From assembly GCA_965370045.1 (NCBI GenBank), contig CBDUSI010000006.1, positions 1 through 64,000 on the forward strand: a DNA stretch of 64,000 nt, read 5' to 3'. Numbering within the stretch: position 1 is the stretch's first letter; each line of letters starts with the position of its first letter. Shown here piece by piece: positions 15,864 to 23,841 of this stretch. The translations under genes and the position numbers were made by a program. This DNA is from CAZONU01 sp965370045. GTDB lineage: Bacteria > Planctomycetota > SZUA-567 > JAKLDR01. Below the pieces are notes generated by a model that was not told the origin of the DNA, made no database searches, and saw only the letters and a list, made by a program, of their open reading frames with translations.

Positions 15864-17293
15864 GCGCCGTCGTTCAGCCGCGCGCGGGGCAGCACCGTCT
15901 GCTCCTCGAGAAGCCGGACGCTCGGCCGGGATGACAGTACCCAGCGGACCACGTCACCGTTCTCGGCGGCCAGCAGTGAGCAGGTGGCGTAGAGCGCCCG
16001 CCCTCCGGGGCGCAAGGCCTCCAGCGCCGCGCCGAGTATGTCCCGCTGGCGCCCGGCCAGTTGGGCAATAGCCTCGGGGTGCGCCCGCCAGCGGGCCTCG
16101 ACCCGGCGGTTCATCGCCCCGGTGTTGGAGCAGGGCACATCGGCCAGCACCCTGTCGAAACCGGCGGCCAGGTCGGCGGGCAGCGGGGGCACCGCCAGGT
16201 GGCGGACCGCGATGCCCGTCAGCCCCAGGCGGCCGGCGGCCTCGGCCACCAGCTTCAGGCGTTCGGCGTCGGCGTCGCAGGCCACTACTTCGGCGCGGTC
16301 GCCGGCCAGCTCGGCCAGGTGCGTGGCCTTGCCTCCGGGCGCGGCGCAGAGGTCCAGCACCCGCTGGCCGGGCCGGGGGTCCAGGAGCCGCGCGGCGCGC
16401 TGCTGGGCCTCGTCCTGAACGGTGAAGAGCCCATTGCTGAGACCGGCCAGCTGGCCAACGGGACGCTCGGGTTTGAGTCGCCAGCAGCCGGGTGTCTCCC
16501 CGCGCTCGGCGCGGCTGCAGCCGGCGAAGACCTCGCCGGCGGCGCAGAGCTCCGCGGGCTCACGTCCGGCCAACTCGTCGAGCGGGGCACGCAGGGGATT
16601 GATCCGCACGCTGATGGGCGGCAGCTCGTTGCCCCACTGGAGGACGGACTCGGCGGGGGCCGCCCCGAGCTCCTCCACGAGGCGCTCGACCAGCCAGCGT
16701 GGGTAGCTGTAGTGCGCGGCCAGCCAGCCGTAGGGATCAGCGTCGGGGTCGGGCAGGATCTCGCGGGCCAGCGCCAGGTACTCCCCGGAGCGGAAGGCCA
16801 GCGCCGCGCGCCGGGCCTCCGCCGGGACCTTGCCGCGCCCGCGCTCGCCGCGCAGGGTCAGCGTTGCGCGCAGCACCGCGTTGGCGAAACCGGCGGCCTT
16901 CCTGCCGGCGAAGGAGTACGCCAGGCGGACGGCCTCGTCGAGGGCGGCGTGCTCGGGGATGCGAGTCAGGTAGAAGGTCTGGTAGACGGCCCCGCGGATG
17001 GCCTCCAGGACGGCGGTGTGCATGCGGCCCAGCGGCATGGATGAGACCTCGGCGATCACCAGGTCGATGGAGGCCCGGTGGCGAATAGCCCCGTAAGAAA
17101 TTTCCTCGGCGAGGCGCCGGTCCCGCTCGCTGATCTGTGCCTTGGCGGCCATCTCTTCCAGCGCCAGGCCGACGGGCAGGCCGCGCTTCTCGGCGAGCAG
17201 GCTGGCGTTGAGCGCCGCCAGGCGCGCCGGGGAGTGCGGCCGCCCCCTCACCGGGCCGGGACGCTGGCCCTTGCCCGCGCGCTTCGGCTTCAA
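15839..17293 (-). CDS. rsmB: 16S rRNA m5C967 methyltransferase (RsmB/Fmu/Sun)
   Basis: A 484-residue protein. A NusB-like helical domain (about 20-165) is followed by a SAM methyltransferase: LDLCAAPGGKATHLAEL (SAM site), ADVPCSNTGAMNRR and LYATCSLLAAENGD, the last two with the two conserved cysteines of m5C RNA methyltransferases. The start is TTG 17293, overlapping the truD stop (TTGA) and preceded by GGGGAGGG at good spacing. Last gene of the 23.7-15.8 kb operon. Two RNA-modification genes, truD and rsmB, are coupled here. Confidence 0.92.
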   Translation of the reverse strand: MKPKRAGKGQRPGPVRGRPHSPARLAALNASLLAEKRGLPVGLALEEMAAKAQISERDRRLAEEISYGAIRHRASIDLVIAEVSSMPLGRMHTAVLEAIRGAVYQTFYLTRIPEHAALDEAVRLAYSFAGRKAAGFANAVLRATLTLRGERGRGKVPAEARRAALAFRSGEYLALAREILPDPDADPYGWLAAHYSYPRWLVERLVEELGAAPAESVLQWGNELPPISVRINPLRAPLDELAGREPAELCAAGEVFAGCSRAERGETPGCWRLKPERPVGQLAGLSNGLFTVQDEAQQRAARLLDPRPGQRVLDLCAAPGGKATHLAELAGDRAEVVACDADAERLKLVAEAAGRLGLTGIAVRHLAVPPLPADLAAGFDRVLADVPCSNTGAMNRRVEARWRAHPEAIAQLAGRQRDILGAALEALRPGGRALYATCSLLAAENGDVVRWVLSSRPSVRLLEEQTVLPRARLNDGAYLALLEA

Positions 17294-18513
17294 TCCCGCG
17301 TCCCTCCCCGGCGCTGCTTCTGCCGCGCGCGCCGGCTGCCGGGCAGCAGTTCCCGGCCGACGAACTTGACCAGCAGGGTCGCGTAGCTGCCCGGAGGCAT
17401 AGTAAAGTCCAGGCGCAGCTTGTATTTCCCGGAGTAGAGATCGTCAGGCTGCTGCTTGCCGACCCGCAGTTCTCCGGGGAAGACCAGCGCGGAACGCTCT
17501 CCGCCGCGGAAGCTGAGCTTCCTGGTGCCCTTGACCTTGAGCCGGTCGAGCGTGAGCCCCTCGGCGTCCAGGGCCTCGCGCGCGGGCTCGGCCAGCTGAC
17601 CGGAGCCATAGTCGGCAGCGGGGAAGGGCAGAGGAATATCCAGATCGCGCAGGACGGCCAGCGAGTTCTCCGTGACTTCGTCAAAGAAGGTCAACCGTCC
17701 GGGGGCGTAGCGAATTTTGAAGAGCGCCTCCCGGTCGAGCAGACGAGAAAGCAGGCCCGTCAGGGTCTCGTTCCAGAGGTAGCTCTGATAGGCAAAGAGG
17801 TAAAGCTGCGCGAGGCGCGGCTCCACCAGCTCAAAGGCCCGCAGGAAGGCGCCGGGATGGTCGCAGAGGTGAGCGACTATCTTGCGCGCGTTGCCGCGCG
17901 GCAGCTTGGCATGGAGTTCGGTCCACTTGCCCCACAGCTCGGCGGCGCGTTTGCGCGCGGTGCGCTCGCGGGAGGCGTCGAGCCGGCTGGGCGCGGCCAG
18001 GTGCAGGCGCAGGGCGCCCTCGAAGTCCCCGTCGATGAGCCTTCGGGCAATGAAGCCCTGCTTGCCGCGAAAGGACCCGAAGCGCTGCTCGTCGAAGTAG
18101 TTGGGCAGTCCCTGCCGGGCCCCGAGGCGCGCGCGCCCGCGGAGGATTTCGATGGCGTCGGCGGGAACGTCGCGGAGGACGATGCGGAAGCGGTTGCCGA
18201 GGAGCTGCGCGCCGGTCATGGGCTCCTCGCAGCGGCCCAGGGGAGTGAGCTTCAGCCCGGCGAGCTTCACCTCGCCGACCGGCTTGCCGCTGACGGTCAG
18301 GTGCTGGCGGGTGAGCGCATACTTGTCCTTGAGCCCCCCGGCGCTTATCGACTTCGCCGGCCGGCCAAGATGGCGGGCCAGGCGGCCGATGGCCTCGAAC
18401 GTAGAAAGGCCGCGCTTCTCCAACGTGTAGAGGCCGAACCGCCCGCGACTGCCGGGCTCCAGCCGGGCAAGTTCCTCCACGCGAAAGTCTTCCGGCCGGC
18501 ACTTGATCTTCAC
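17290..18513 (-). CDS. truD: tRNA pseudouridine synthase D (TruD)
   Basis: A 407-residue protein with the TruD catalytic motif ISAGGLKDKYALTRQHLTV, whose aspartate makes pseudouridine 13 in tRNA(Glu), and a C-terminal region of the family (LRLDFTMPPGSYATLLVKF). It is longer than the ~350-residue E. coli enzyme. The start is GTG 18513, immediately before IKCRPEDFRVEEL. In the presumed ancestral layout this GTG overlapped the stop of the glycosyltransferase (GTGA at 18513-18510); a 98-bp remnant of that gene still precedes it. Confidence 0.9.
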   Translation of the reverse strand: MKIKCRPEDFRVEELARLEPGSRGRFGLYTLEKRGLSTFEAIGRLARHLGRPAKSISAGGLKDKYALTRQHLTVSGKPVGEVKLAGLKLTPLGRCEEPMTGAQLLGNRFRIVLRDVPADAIEILRGRARLGARQGLPNYFDEQRFGSFRGKQGFIARRLIDGDFEGALRLHLAAPSRLDASRERTARKRAAELWGKWTELHAKLPRGNARKIVAHLCDHPGAFLRAFELVEPRLAQLYLFAYQSYLWNETLTGLLSRLLDREALFKIRYAPGRLTFFDEVTENSLAVLRDLDIPLPFPAADYGSGQLAEPAREALDAEGLTLDRLKVKGTRKLSFRGGERSALVFPGELRVGKQQPDDLYSGKYKLRLDFTMPPGSYATLLVKFVGRELLPGSRRARQKQRRGGTRD

Positions 18514-18608
18514 AGCCGGCCCTCGTAGAGCTCGGCGTGAAGCTCCAGGAAACGGTCCAGCCGGAAGCCCTCCCACACGCGCTCGCACCCGGCGGCGCAC
18601 ATAGCCGC
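18510..18608 (-). pseudogene. Duplicated 3' fragment of the GT4 glycosyltransferase gene
   Basis: Translating 18608-18510 on the minus strand gives ERVWEGFRLDRFLELHAELY and ends YEGRL-stop, nearly the same as the C-terminus of the intact glycosyltransferase (ERVREGFRLDRFLELHAELY then YEGKL-stop) at 19454-19356. The copies (18511-18608 and 19357-19454) differ at about 8 of 98 positions. The stop overlaps the truD start by GTGA, the layout used throughout this operon, so this fragment marks the original junction. Confidence 0.85.
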
Positions 18609-18619
18609 TGCTCCGAAGC

Positions 18620-19312
18620 TCAAGGTTTCTTGGCTTCCTTACTCCCTTCGGCAAGCGACGCCCCGTCCTTGGCCAGCCGCTTCCTATCCTTCATTCTGCC
18701 CTGCCAGCGTGGCTTGTAAGCCTTCCACCACTTGGCGAACTTGTCTATCTTCTTGGCTTCCGCCTTGAGGTCGAGCGGGGTCGAGAGGAAGGCGACTACG
18801 TATATTCCGGAAATGGACTGAACAGTGTAGATCCCATTTGGATACTTCTCTGCGATTGCGTGTTCGGCCAACAGCCCCAATGCACGCTCCTCGAGTGCGT
18901 ACAGCCAGCAGTCAGAGATAACAGATCGCCTGAGCTGAGCTTTGCGCTTCTTCCCATCGGCCAGCGTGCGCTTCCATTCGTCGCGCAGATAGGGCCACGC
19001 GTCAGAAGTCACGGCACGTAGTCTCTTGTAAGCTGTCGTGCTGCCGTAGCCACGCCGCACCTTCCCACCGCAACGTTTCTCGATGACAGCAAGCTCTCGG
19101 CGCGCAACTTCCGCGGCGAGCAGACTTGTCAACTGCTTCGCTTTGACATAGGCATCCAGCACGGCCTTAGAATCTCCCGCGACTGCCGAACGCGACGTCG
19201 CTTCTGCGCCAGTACGCTCACCGGCCTTCTCGCCGCACAACGCGGGTGTGAATCCAAACATCAACACCCAACTCGCCCCGAGAAGGAGAACCTGTTGACT
19301 TCTTGGCATCAT
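18620..19312 (-). CDS. Secreted protein of unknown function on an inserted segment
   Basis: A 230-residue protein with a signal peptide (MMPRSQQVLLLGASWVLMFG, cleavage near the ALCGEK region), then a charged helical domain rich in Lys/Arg and Ala. No family recognised. AGGGAGG precedes the two ATGs at 19312/19309. Codon use has more A/T at third positions than the flanking operon genes. It lies inside the 846-bp unit bracketed by the 98-bp duplication and was inserted between the glycosyltransferase and truD. Similar in style to the secreted protein at 60900. Confidence 0.6.
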   Translation of the reverse strand: MMPRSQQVLLLGASWVLMFGFTPALCGEKAGERTGAEATSRSAVAGDSKAVLDAYVKAKQLTSLLAAEVARRELAVIEKRCGGKVRRGYGSTTAYKRLRAVTSDAWPYLRDEWKRTLADGKKRKAQLRRSVISDCWLYALEERALGLLAEHAIAEKYPNGIYTVQSISGIYVVAFLSTPLDLKAEAKKIDKFAKWWKAYKPRWQGRMKDRKRLAKDGASLAEGSKEAKKP

Positions 19313-19355
19313 GACCTCCCTTGCTGCCCGCCGGAAACGTACTGGTGTGGCTTGG

Positions 19356-20519
19356 TCACAGCTTCCCCTCGTAGAGCTCGGCGTGAAGCTCCAGGAAACG
19401 GTCCAGCCGGAAGCCTTCCCGCACGCGCTCGCGCCCGGCGGCGCCCATCGCCGCGCGCTTCCCGGGATCGGCCAGGAGCTCGGAAATTCGCGCGGCGATC
19501 TCCTCCTCATTGCGGAGCTCGACGAGGTATCCGGTGGCTCCGTCCTCGACCAGCTCGACGCATCCGGGAATGCGGCTGGCGACCACTGGCAGTCCGCTGG
19601 CGCCCGCCTCAAGAAGCACGTAGGGCAACCCCTCCCACAGGCTGGAGAGCACGAAGAGGTCCAGGGCGGCGTACAGTCGATCAGCGTCCGGGCGGTGGCC
19701 CAGGAATATCACGCGCTCGCGGATGCCCAGGTCCTGGGCCAGGGCGTGCAAGTAGGGCAGCAGCGGCCCCGCGCCGATGAGCAGGAACCTGGCTTCCGGG
19801 TGTTTCGCGGCCACCAGCCGCGCGGCGCGCAGGAAGTGCCCGCAGCCCTTCTGGGGCGAGAGGCGCGCGACCATGCCCACGGCCAGGTCGCCGTCGGCCA
19901 GGCCCAGCTCGCCGCGGACCCGCGCGCGGTTGGCGGGCGCGGCCAGCGCCTCGAACCTGGCCGCGTCGACGCCGTTGGGGATCACCGTCAGCCGGCCGGG
20001 CGCGGCCACGCGCAGCTCCAGGGCCACCTCGGCCTGCCCCTGGCCCACGGCCACGACCTTGCTGCTCAGCCGCCAGAGCAGCCGCTCGGTGGCCAGGAAG
20101 ACCAGGCGACTGAGCCCTCCCCGCGCCCACTGGAAGGGATACACGTGCGGGGTGTGATATATCCGGGGGACGCCCGCCAGGCGCGCCGCCAGCCGGCCCA
20201 GAAGGCCGCCCTTGGAGCCATGGGCGTGGACCACATCCGGCCGCTCGCGCCGGAAGAGCCGCCACAAGCGCCAGAGCGCGAGGAGATCCCGCAGTGGGGC
20301 TGGCTGGCGGCGCATGGGAATCACCTCCACCCGGCGGCCCTCGGTCCACATGCGTTCGAGGTCTGGCTGGAACTCCCCGTCGGAGCGCGGCGAGACCACC
20401 GGCAGGAGGTCGAAGCGCGCGGGGTCGAGGCCGTAGAGCAGGTCGATCACGTGCCGGCGGGTGCCACCCTGGGTGGCCTCCAGGACCAGCGCGACCTTGA
20501 CCCGTCCGCGCTCAGCCAC
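19356..20519 (-). CDS. GT4-family glycosyltransferase
   Basis: A 387-residue GT-B glycosyltransferase. N-terminal acceptor domain VKVALVLEATQGGTRRHVIDLLYGLDPARF (glycine loop), DVVHAHGSKGGLLGRLAARLAG, and the C-terminal nucleotide-sugar domain with the EX7E motif in SLWEGLPYVLLEAGASG. It probably adds a sugar to a lipid-linked or cell-surface glycan. The GTG start overlaps the BioF-like gene by 8 nt. Linked to a flippase-like membrane protein, suggesting envelope glycolipid synthesis. Confidence 0.85.
   Translation of the reverse strand: MAERGRVKVALVLEATQGGTRRHVIDLLYGLDPARFDLLPVVSPRSDGEFQPDLERMWTEGRRVEVIPMRRQPAPLRDLLALWRLWRLFRRERPDVVHAHGSKGGLLGRLAARLAGVPRIYHTPHVYPFQWARGGLSRLVFLATERLLWRLSSKVVAVGQGQAEVALELRVAAPGRLTVIPNGVDAARFEALAAPANRARVRGELGLADGDLAVGMVARLSPQKGCGHFLRAARLVAAKHPEARFLLIGAGPLLPYLHALAQDLGIRERVIFLGHRPDADRLYAALDLFVLSSLWEGLPYVLLEAGASGLPVVASRIPGCVELVEDGATGYLVELRNEEEIAARISELLADPGKRAAMGAAGRERVREGFRLDRFLELHAELYEGKL
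19357..19454. repeat. 98-bp direct repeat, parental copy (other copy 18511-18608)
   Basis: The first 50 nt of the shared core (from 19366 and 18520) are identical; mismatches cluster at both ends. The two copies stand 846 nt apart in the same orientation and flank the secreted-protein gene at 18620, the footprint of a duplicative insertion. Confidence 0.85.
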
Positions 20520-21669
20520 GGCTTGCCCTCCACGAGGCCAGCGACTCGACCAGCCCCGTAATCTCCTCCTCGCCGTGCTGGCTGCACACCGAGACTCTCA
20601 GCCGCGCCGCGCCGCGGGGCACGGTGGGATAGCGCACCGCCGGGCAGAAGTATCCGCTCTGGAGCAGGCATTGAGAGGCCGCCAGCGCCTCGGCATTCTC
20701 GCCGAGCACCACTGGGACGATGTGGCTGCGGCTCTTCCCGGTGTCGAACCCCGTGGCGGACAGGGACTCGCGCAGGAACTCGGCGCGCGCGGCCAGGCGC
20801 GCCCGGCGCTCCGGCTCCGCCTCCACGATTTCGAGCGCGGCCAGCGCCGCGCCGAGCTGCGCGGGGGCCGGCGCGGTGGTGTAGATGAAGGAGCGCGCGC
20901 GGTTTATCAGGTAGTCAACCGTCGTCCTCGACGCGCAGATGAAGCCGCCCAGCGAGCCCAGTGCCTTGCTGAGCGTGCCCATAGAGATCGCCACTAAGTC
21001 TTCGACGCCCAGCAGCTCGGCCGATCCGCGGCCGGCCGGTCCCAGGCAGCCGGTGGCGTGAGCCTCGTCGACCATCAACCCCGCGCCGAAACGCGCGGCC
21101 AGCTCGCCAAGCTCTGCCAGCGGGGCGAGGTCCCCGTCCATGGAGAAGAGCCCGTCGGTCACTATCAGGCGCCGGCCGCGGGCCGGCTTCTCCAGGAGGC
21201 GGCGGAGCTTCTCGGCACGCCCGTGCGGGTAGGTCCGCAGCCGCGCTCCGCTCAGGCGCGCGCCGTCTATGAGCGAAGCGTGGTCCAGCTTGTCGAGGTA
21301 GACCTCGTCGCCCGGCCCCAGCAGCGCCGAGCAGGTGCCCACCGCGGCCTGGTAGCCGGTGGGAAAGAGCAGCGCGGCCTCGCAGCCTTTGAAAGCGGCC
21401 AGGCGCGCCTCGAGGCGCTCGGTGACTTCGAGCGTGCCGGCGATGAGCCGCGAGCTGCCCGAGCCGGCCCCGTATTCGCGGCCCGCCCGCGCGGCGGCAT
21501 CGGCCAGGCGCGGGTCGCGGCGCAGGCCCAGGTAGTCGTTGCTGGCGAAGGAGACCGCACCCTCGGGAAGAGAGCGCGTCGAGCGGGCCAGGTCGGCGGC
21601 GGCCAGCTCACCGAGTTCGTCGGCCAGGGCGCTCTCGAAGGGCAGGGCAGCGTGGCGGCGGTCAGGCAT
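20512..21669 (-). CDS. bioF: Alpha-oxoamine synthase, 8-amino-7-oxononanoate synthase-like (BioF)
   Basis: A 385-residue PLP enzyme of BioF length. Signatures: FASNDYLGLRRDPRL, GAGSGSSRLIAGT, LFPTGYQAAVG, DKLDHASLIDGARLSGA, FSMDGDLAPLAEL, VDEAHATGCLGPAGRG and the PLP lysine in MGTLSKALGSLGG. BioF condenses pimeloyl-ACP/CoA with alanine for biotin; close relatives make sphingoid bases (Spt) or aminoketobutyrate (Kbl). No other biotin gene is nearby and the neighbours are glycolipid-like, so a lipid-base role is a real alternative. Overlaps both neighbours by 8 nt. Confidence 0.8.
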   Translation of the reverse strand: MPDRRHAALPFESALADELGELAAADLARSTRSLPEGAVSFASNDYLGLRRDPRLADAAARAGREYGAGSGSSRLIAGTLEVTERLEARLAAFKGCEAALLFPTGYQAAVGTCSALLGPGDEVYLDKLDHASLIDGARLSGARLRTYPHGRAEKLRRLLEKPARGRRLIVTDGLFSMDGDLAPLAELGELAARFGAGLMVDEAHATGCLGPAGRGSAELLGVEDLVAISMGTLSKALGSLGGFICASRTTVDYLINRARSFIYTTAPAPAQLGAALAALEIVEAEPERRARLAARAEFLRESLSATGFDTGKSRSHIVPVVLGENAEALAASQCLLQSGYFCPAVRYPTVPRGAARLRVSVCSQHGEEEITGLVESLASWRASRG

Positions 21670-22735
21670 CGGCTTCCGACTGCGGGACGGCCGGGCCCCC
21701 GTCCTCCAGACCGGCCTCCTCGTCCTCGCGCATCTTGGCGCGAATCTGGGCGATCTCCCTGCGCACCAGCAGGAAGGCCGGCAGGCCCACGGCGACGTTG
21801 AAGGTCAGCATCACCACCTGCTGCAGCGTGGCCAGGAAGAAACCCAAGTTGTAGCCGGTCTCCGGCCAGCGCTGCTCGAAGAACACCGCGAAGATGGCCT
21901 GGCCGAATCCCAGTCCCATCGGCGGGCCTATCGAGCTTATGGCCAGGCCGGCGGCCATGTAGAAGACGAACTCGCCCACGGCGATCTCGCCCATCCCCAG
22001 GGCCTTGCCCAGGAGCCACAGCACTCCGATCATCGCCCCGTGGGCCAGGATCGAGATGCCCACCGACGCGCCCAGCACCTTGTACTTGGCGCGATAAATC
22101 TTCACCGAACGGTAGAAGCGCAGGAACAGCATGCCCCCGGGGATATTCGCCAGCTTCGGCGCGATGGTCTCGCTCTCCCGGAAACGCTTGGAGAACATGA
22201 ACAGGAAGCCCCCGGTCACGACCACCACGATGGCCATCATCACCACGGCGGCGGTGCGCAGCTTGGGCGCCTGCCAGATGGAGCCGAACCGTGCAGACAT
22301 GGCCGCCGAACCCAGCAGCAGCAGCCCGAAAAGCCCCACGAACCGGTCGAAACCCACGGTGTAGACGGCCTCGGCCCGCCGCCCCCGGGGTTGGTCGCGG
22401 GCCACGTAATAGGCCTTGACCAGATCGCCTCCGGTGTAACCCACGCCGACGCAGTTGAAAAAGATTCCCACCAGGGTCAGGTGGAACACCCGCCAGAAGC
22501 GGACATCGAAGCCCTGGCAGCGCAGCAGCAGATACCAGCGCACCGCGCCGATCCAGGGCACAACTCCCAGCAGCCCGAAGGCGCCTACTACGTATCCCCA
22601 GTTGCCCAGGGCGGGGGACAGGCCGTCCCAGTCGACTGTTTTCATCTTGTCCGAGGACAACAGCCACCAGAGCAGCCCGATGGCCACCGCCAGCTTGATC
22701 CCCAGCACGATCAGCGATTTGGCGCGCTTGGTCAC
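21662..22735 (-). CDS. Flippase-like membrane protein (lysylphosphatidylglycerol synthase TM region, UPF0104)
   Basis: A 357-residue polytopic protein with about eight membrane segments, matching the UPF0104/AglD-type transmembrane family: SLIVLGIKLAVAIGLLWWLL at the N-terminus, GDLVKAYYVARDQ, and GPPMGLGFGQAIF late. Family members lacking the soluble aminoacyltransferase domain are thought to move lipids or glycolipids across the membrane. The GTG start overlaps the upstream stop (GTGA at 22735-22732). Its position beside a glycosyltransferase supports glycolipid export. Confidence 0.8.
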   Translation of the reverse strand: MTKRAKSLIVLGIKLAVAIGLLWWLLSSDKMKTVDWDGLSPALGNWGYVVGAFGLLGVVPWIGAVRWYLLLRCQGFDVRFWRVFHLTLVGIFFNCVGVGYTGGDLVKAYYVARDQPRGRRAEAVYTVGFDRFVGLFGLLLLGSAAMSARFGSIWQAPKLRTAAVVMMAIVVVVTGGFLFMFSKRFRESETIAPKLANIPGGMLFLRFYRSVKIYRAKYKVLGASVGISILAHGAMIGVLWLLGKALGMGEIAVGEFVFYMAAGLAISSIGPPMGLGFGQAIFAVFFEQRWPETGYNLGFFLATLQQVVMLTFNVAVGLPAFLLVRREIAQIRAKMREDEEAGLEDGGPAVPQSEADA

Positions 22736-23745
22736 CGGGCAGTCTCCTGGGCCCTCAGCATTTCCACGAAACTCTCCAGCCGGTTCCGGCCCGCGGCCCC
22801 CAACGGCCCCGGGCGGTCGCATTCTAGCGTCAGGACCGGAAGGGGCAAACGCTCCTTCAGCAGGCGGCCCTGTATCTGCCGGTGGCAGAAACTCTGCACG
22901 TAATGAATGAGTCCGCGCGGCCGGCGGCGGGCCAGCTCTTCGCCGAGGCGCTCCGTGCGATGCGATACATCATACGGGTATGTGTAGGCGCAGTATATAT
23001 CCTGTAAGTACGTATGTGCGAGAGACATCATAGTGAACTCAGCCGGCACTTCGTTGTAGACCAGGCGGCTCCCCAGCCCCTCAAGGGCCGCGAAGAAGTC
23101 CGAGGCGATGGGAGGAACCCCGGCGAGGGCCAGCGGCAGGGCGGGGGAGGGCAGGGGGCGCGCCCGGGCCTCGTCCAGAAAGGCCGCCAGATCGTGTTGG
23201 TAGGCCGCCGGATCACCCCGGAAGTCACTGGAAGAGACCATCCAGAAGTGGGCTTCCCCGGAGGTCACCTGGCCGGTCTCTGAGGCCAGGTGGTCGAGGT
23301 CGGCCAACAACTTGCGAACAGGATGCAGGCGTTTGCGCCACTCCTCGGCGGCGGGAAGGGCGGTGCCCAGGCGCGCGGCAAAGCTCTCGATAGCTCCGGC
23401 AACGGCCCGCGGGGTGCGTTCCAGGGGATAGGCGAACTCGATCGTGTCGATGCCCTCGCTCTGCAATATCTCCAGGAGCGCCCGCGTGTTGGAGCAGTCC
23501 CCCTGGACCACGCCCACCACGCGGCGTATGCCGGCCCGGCGGCAGGCCGCGTAGATGCCCTTGATCCAGGCGCAGGAGTTGCGCGGGAAGCCGGCGCGCT
23601 CGGCCTCCTCGACATATTCCAGCGGGCGCTCCGCGGAAATGAACAGGTTGTTGAGGTCAACCGGCACAAGGCCGGCGGCGTAGATCACCTCCACGGGAAT
23701 CGTGGTGGTAATGCCGATGCGCTCCTCGCCCGGGGATTTGCCCAT
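22732..23745 (-). CDS. HgdB-like (2-hydroxyacyl-CoA dehydratase D-type) iron-sulfur protein
   Basis: A 337-residue protein of the HgdB/BcrC-type fold. It begins IGITTTIPVEVIYAAGLVPV, the characteristic opening, and keeps cysteines in SCAWIKGIYAACR, GDCSNTRALLE, SFCHRQIQGR and LECDRPGPLG that could ligate a [4Fe-4S] cluster. Real dehydratases need an alpha/beta pair plus an ATP-driven activator; neither is nearby, so this is a lone paralogue of unknown substrate. First gene of the operon running to rsmB. A far longer in-frame extension upstream runs antisense through the HEAT gene and is rejected. Confidence 0.8.
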   Translation of the reverse strand: MGKSPGEERIGITTTIPVEVIYAAGLVPVDLNNLFISAERPLEYVEEAERAGFPRNSCAWIKGIYAACRRAGIRRVVGVVQGDCSNTRALLEILQSEGIDTIEFAYPLERTPRAVAGAIESFAARLGTALPAAEEWRKRLHPVRKLLADLDHLASETGQVTSGEAHFWMVSSSDFRGDPAAYQHDLAAFLDEARARPLPSPALPLALAGVPPIASDFFAALEGLGSRLVYNEVPAEFTMMSLAHTYLQDIYCAYTYPYDVSHRTERLGEELARRRPRGLIHYVQSFCHRQIQGRLLKERLPLPVLTLECDRPGPLGAAGRNRLESFVEMLRAQETAR

Positions 23746-23805
23746 TGCGGCAAGCTTATCGCCGTCCCTGGCCGGCGTCAATAGGGTAGGGCGGGGCGGA
23801 GAAGC

Positions 23806-23835
23806 TTGATTGTGAGGCGAGGCGGGGGATATAAT
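23806..23835 (+). promoter_or_regulatory. Promoter giving a probably leaderless HEAT/TPR mRNA
   Basis: TTGATT (23806-23811), 18 nt, perfect TATAAT (23830-23835). Only 6 nt separate the -10 from the ATG at 23842, so the transcript should start at or beside the initiation codon. No Shine-Dalgarno is available, consistent with leaderless translation. Confidence 0.65.
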
Positions 23836-23841
23836 CGCCAC

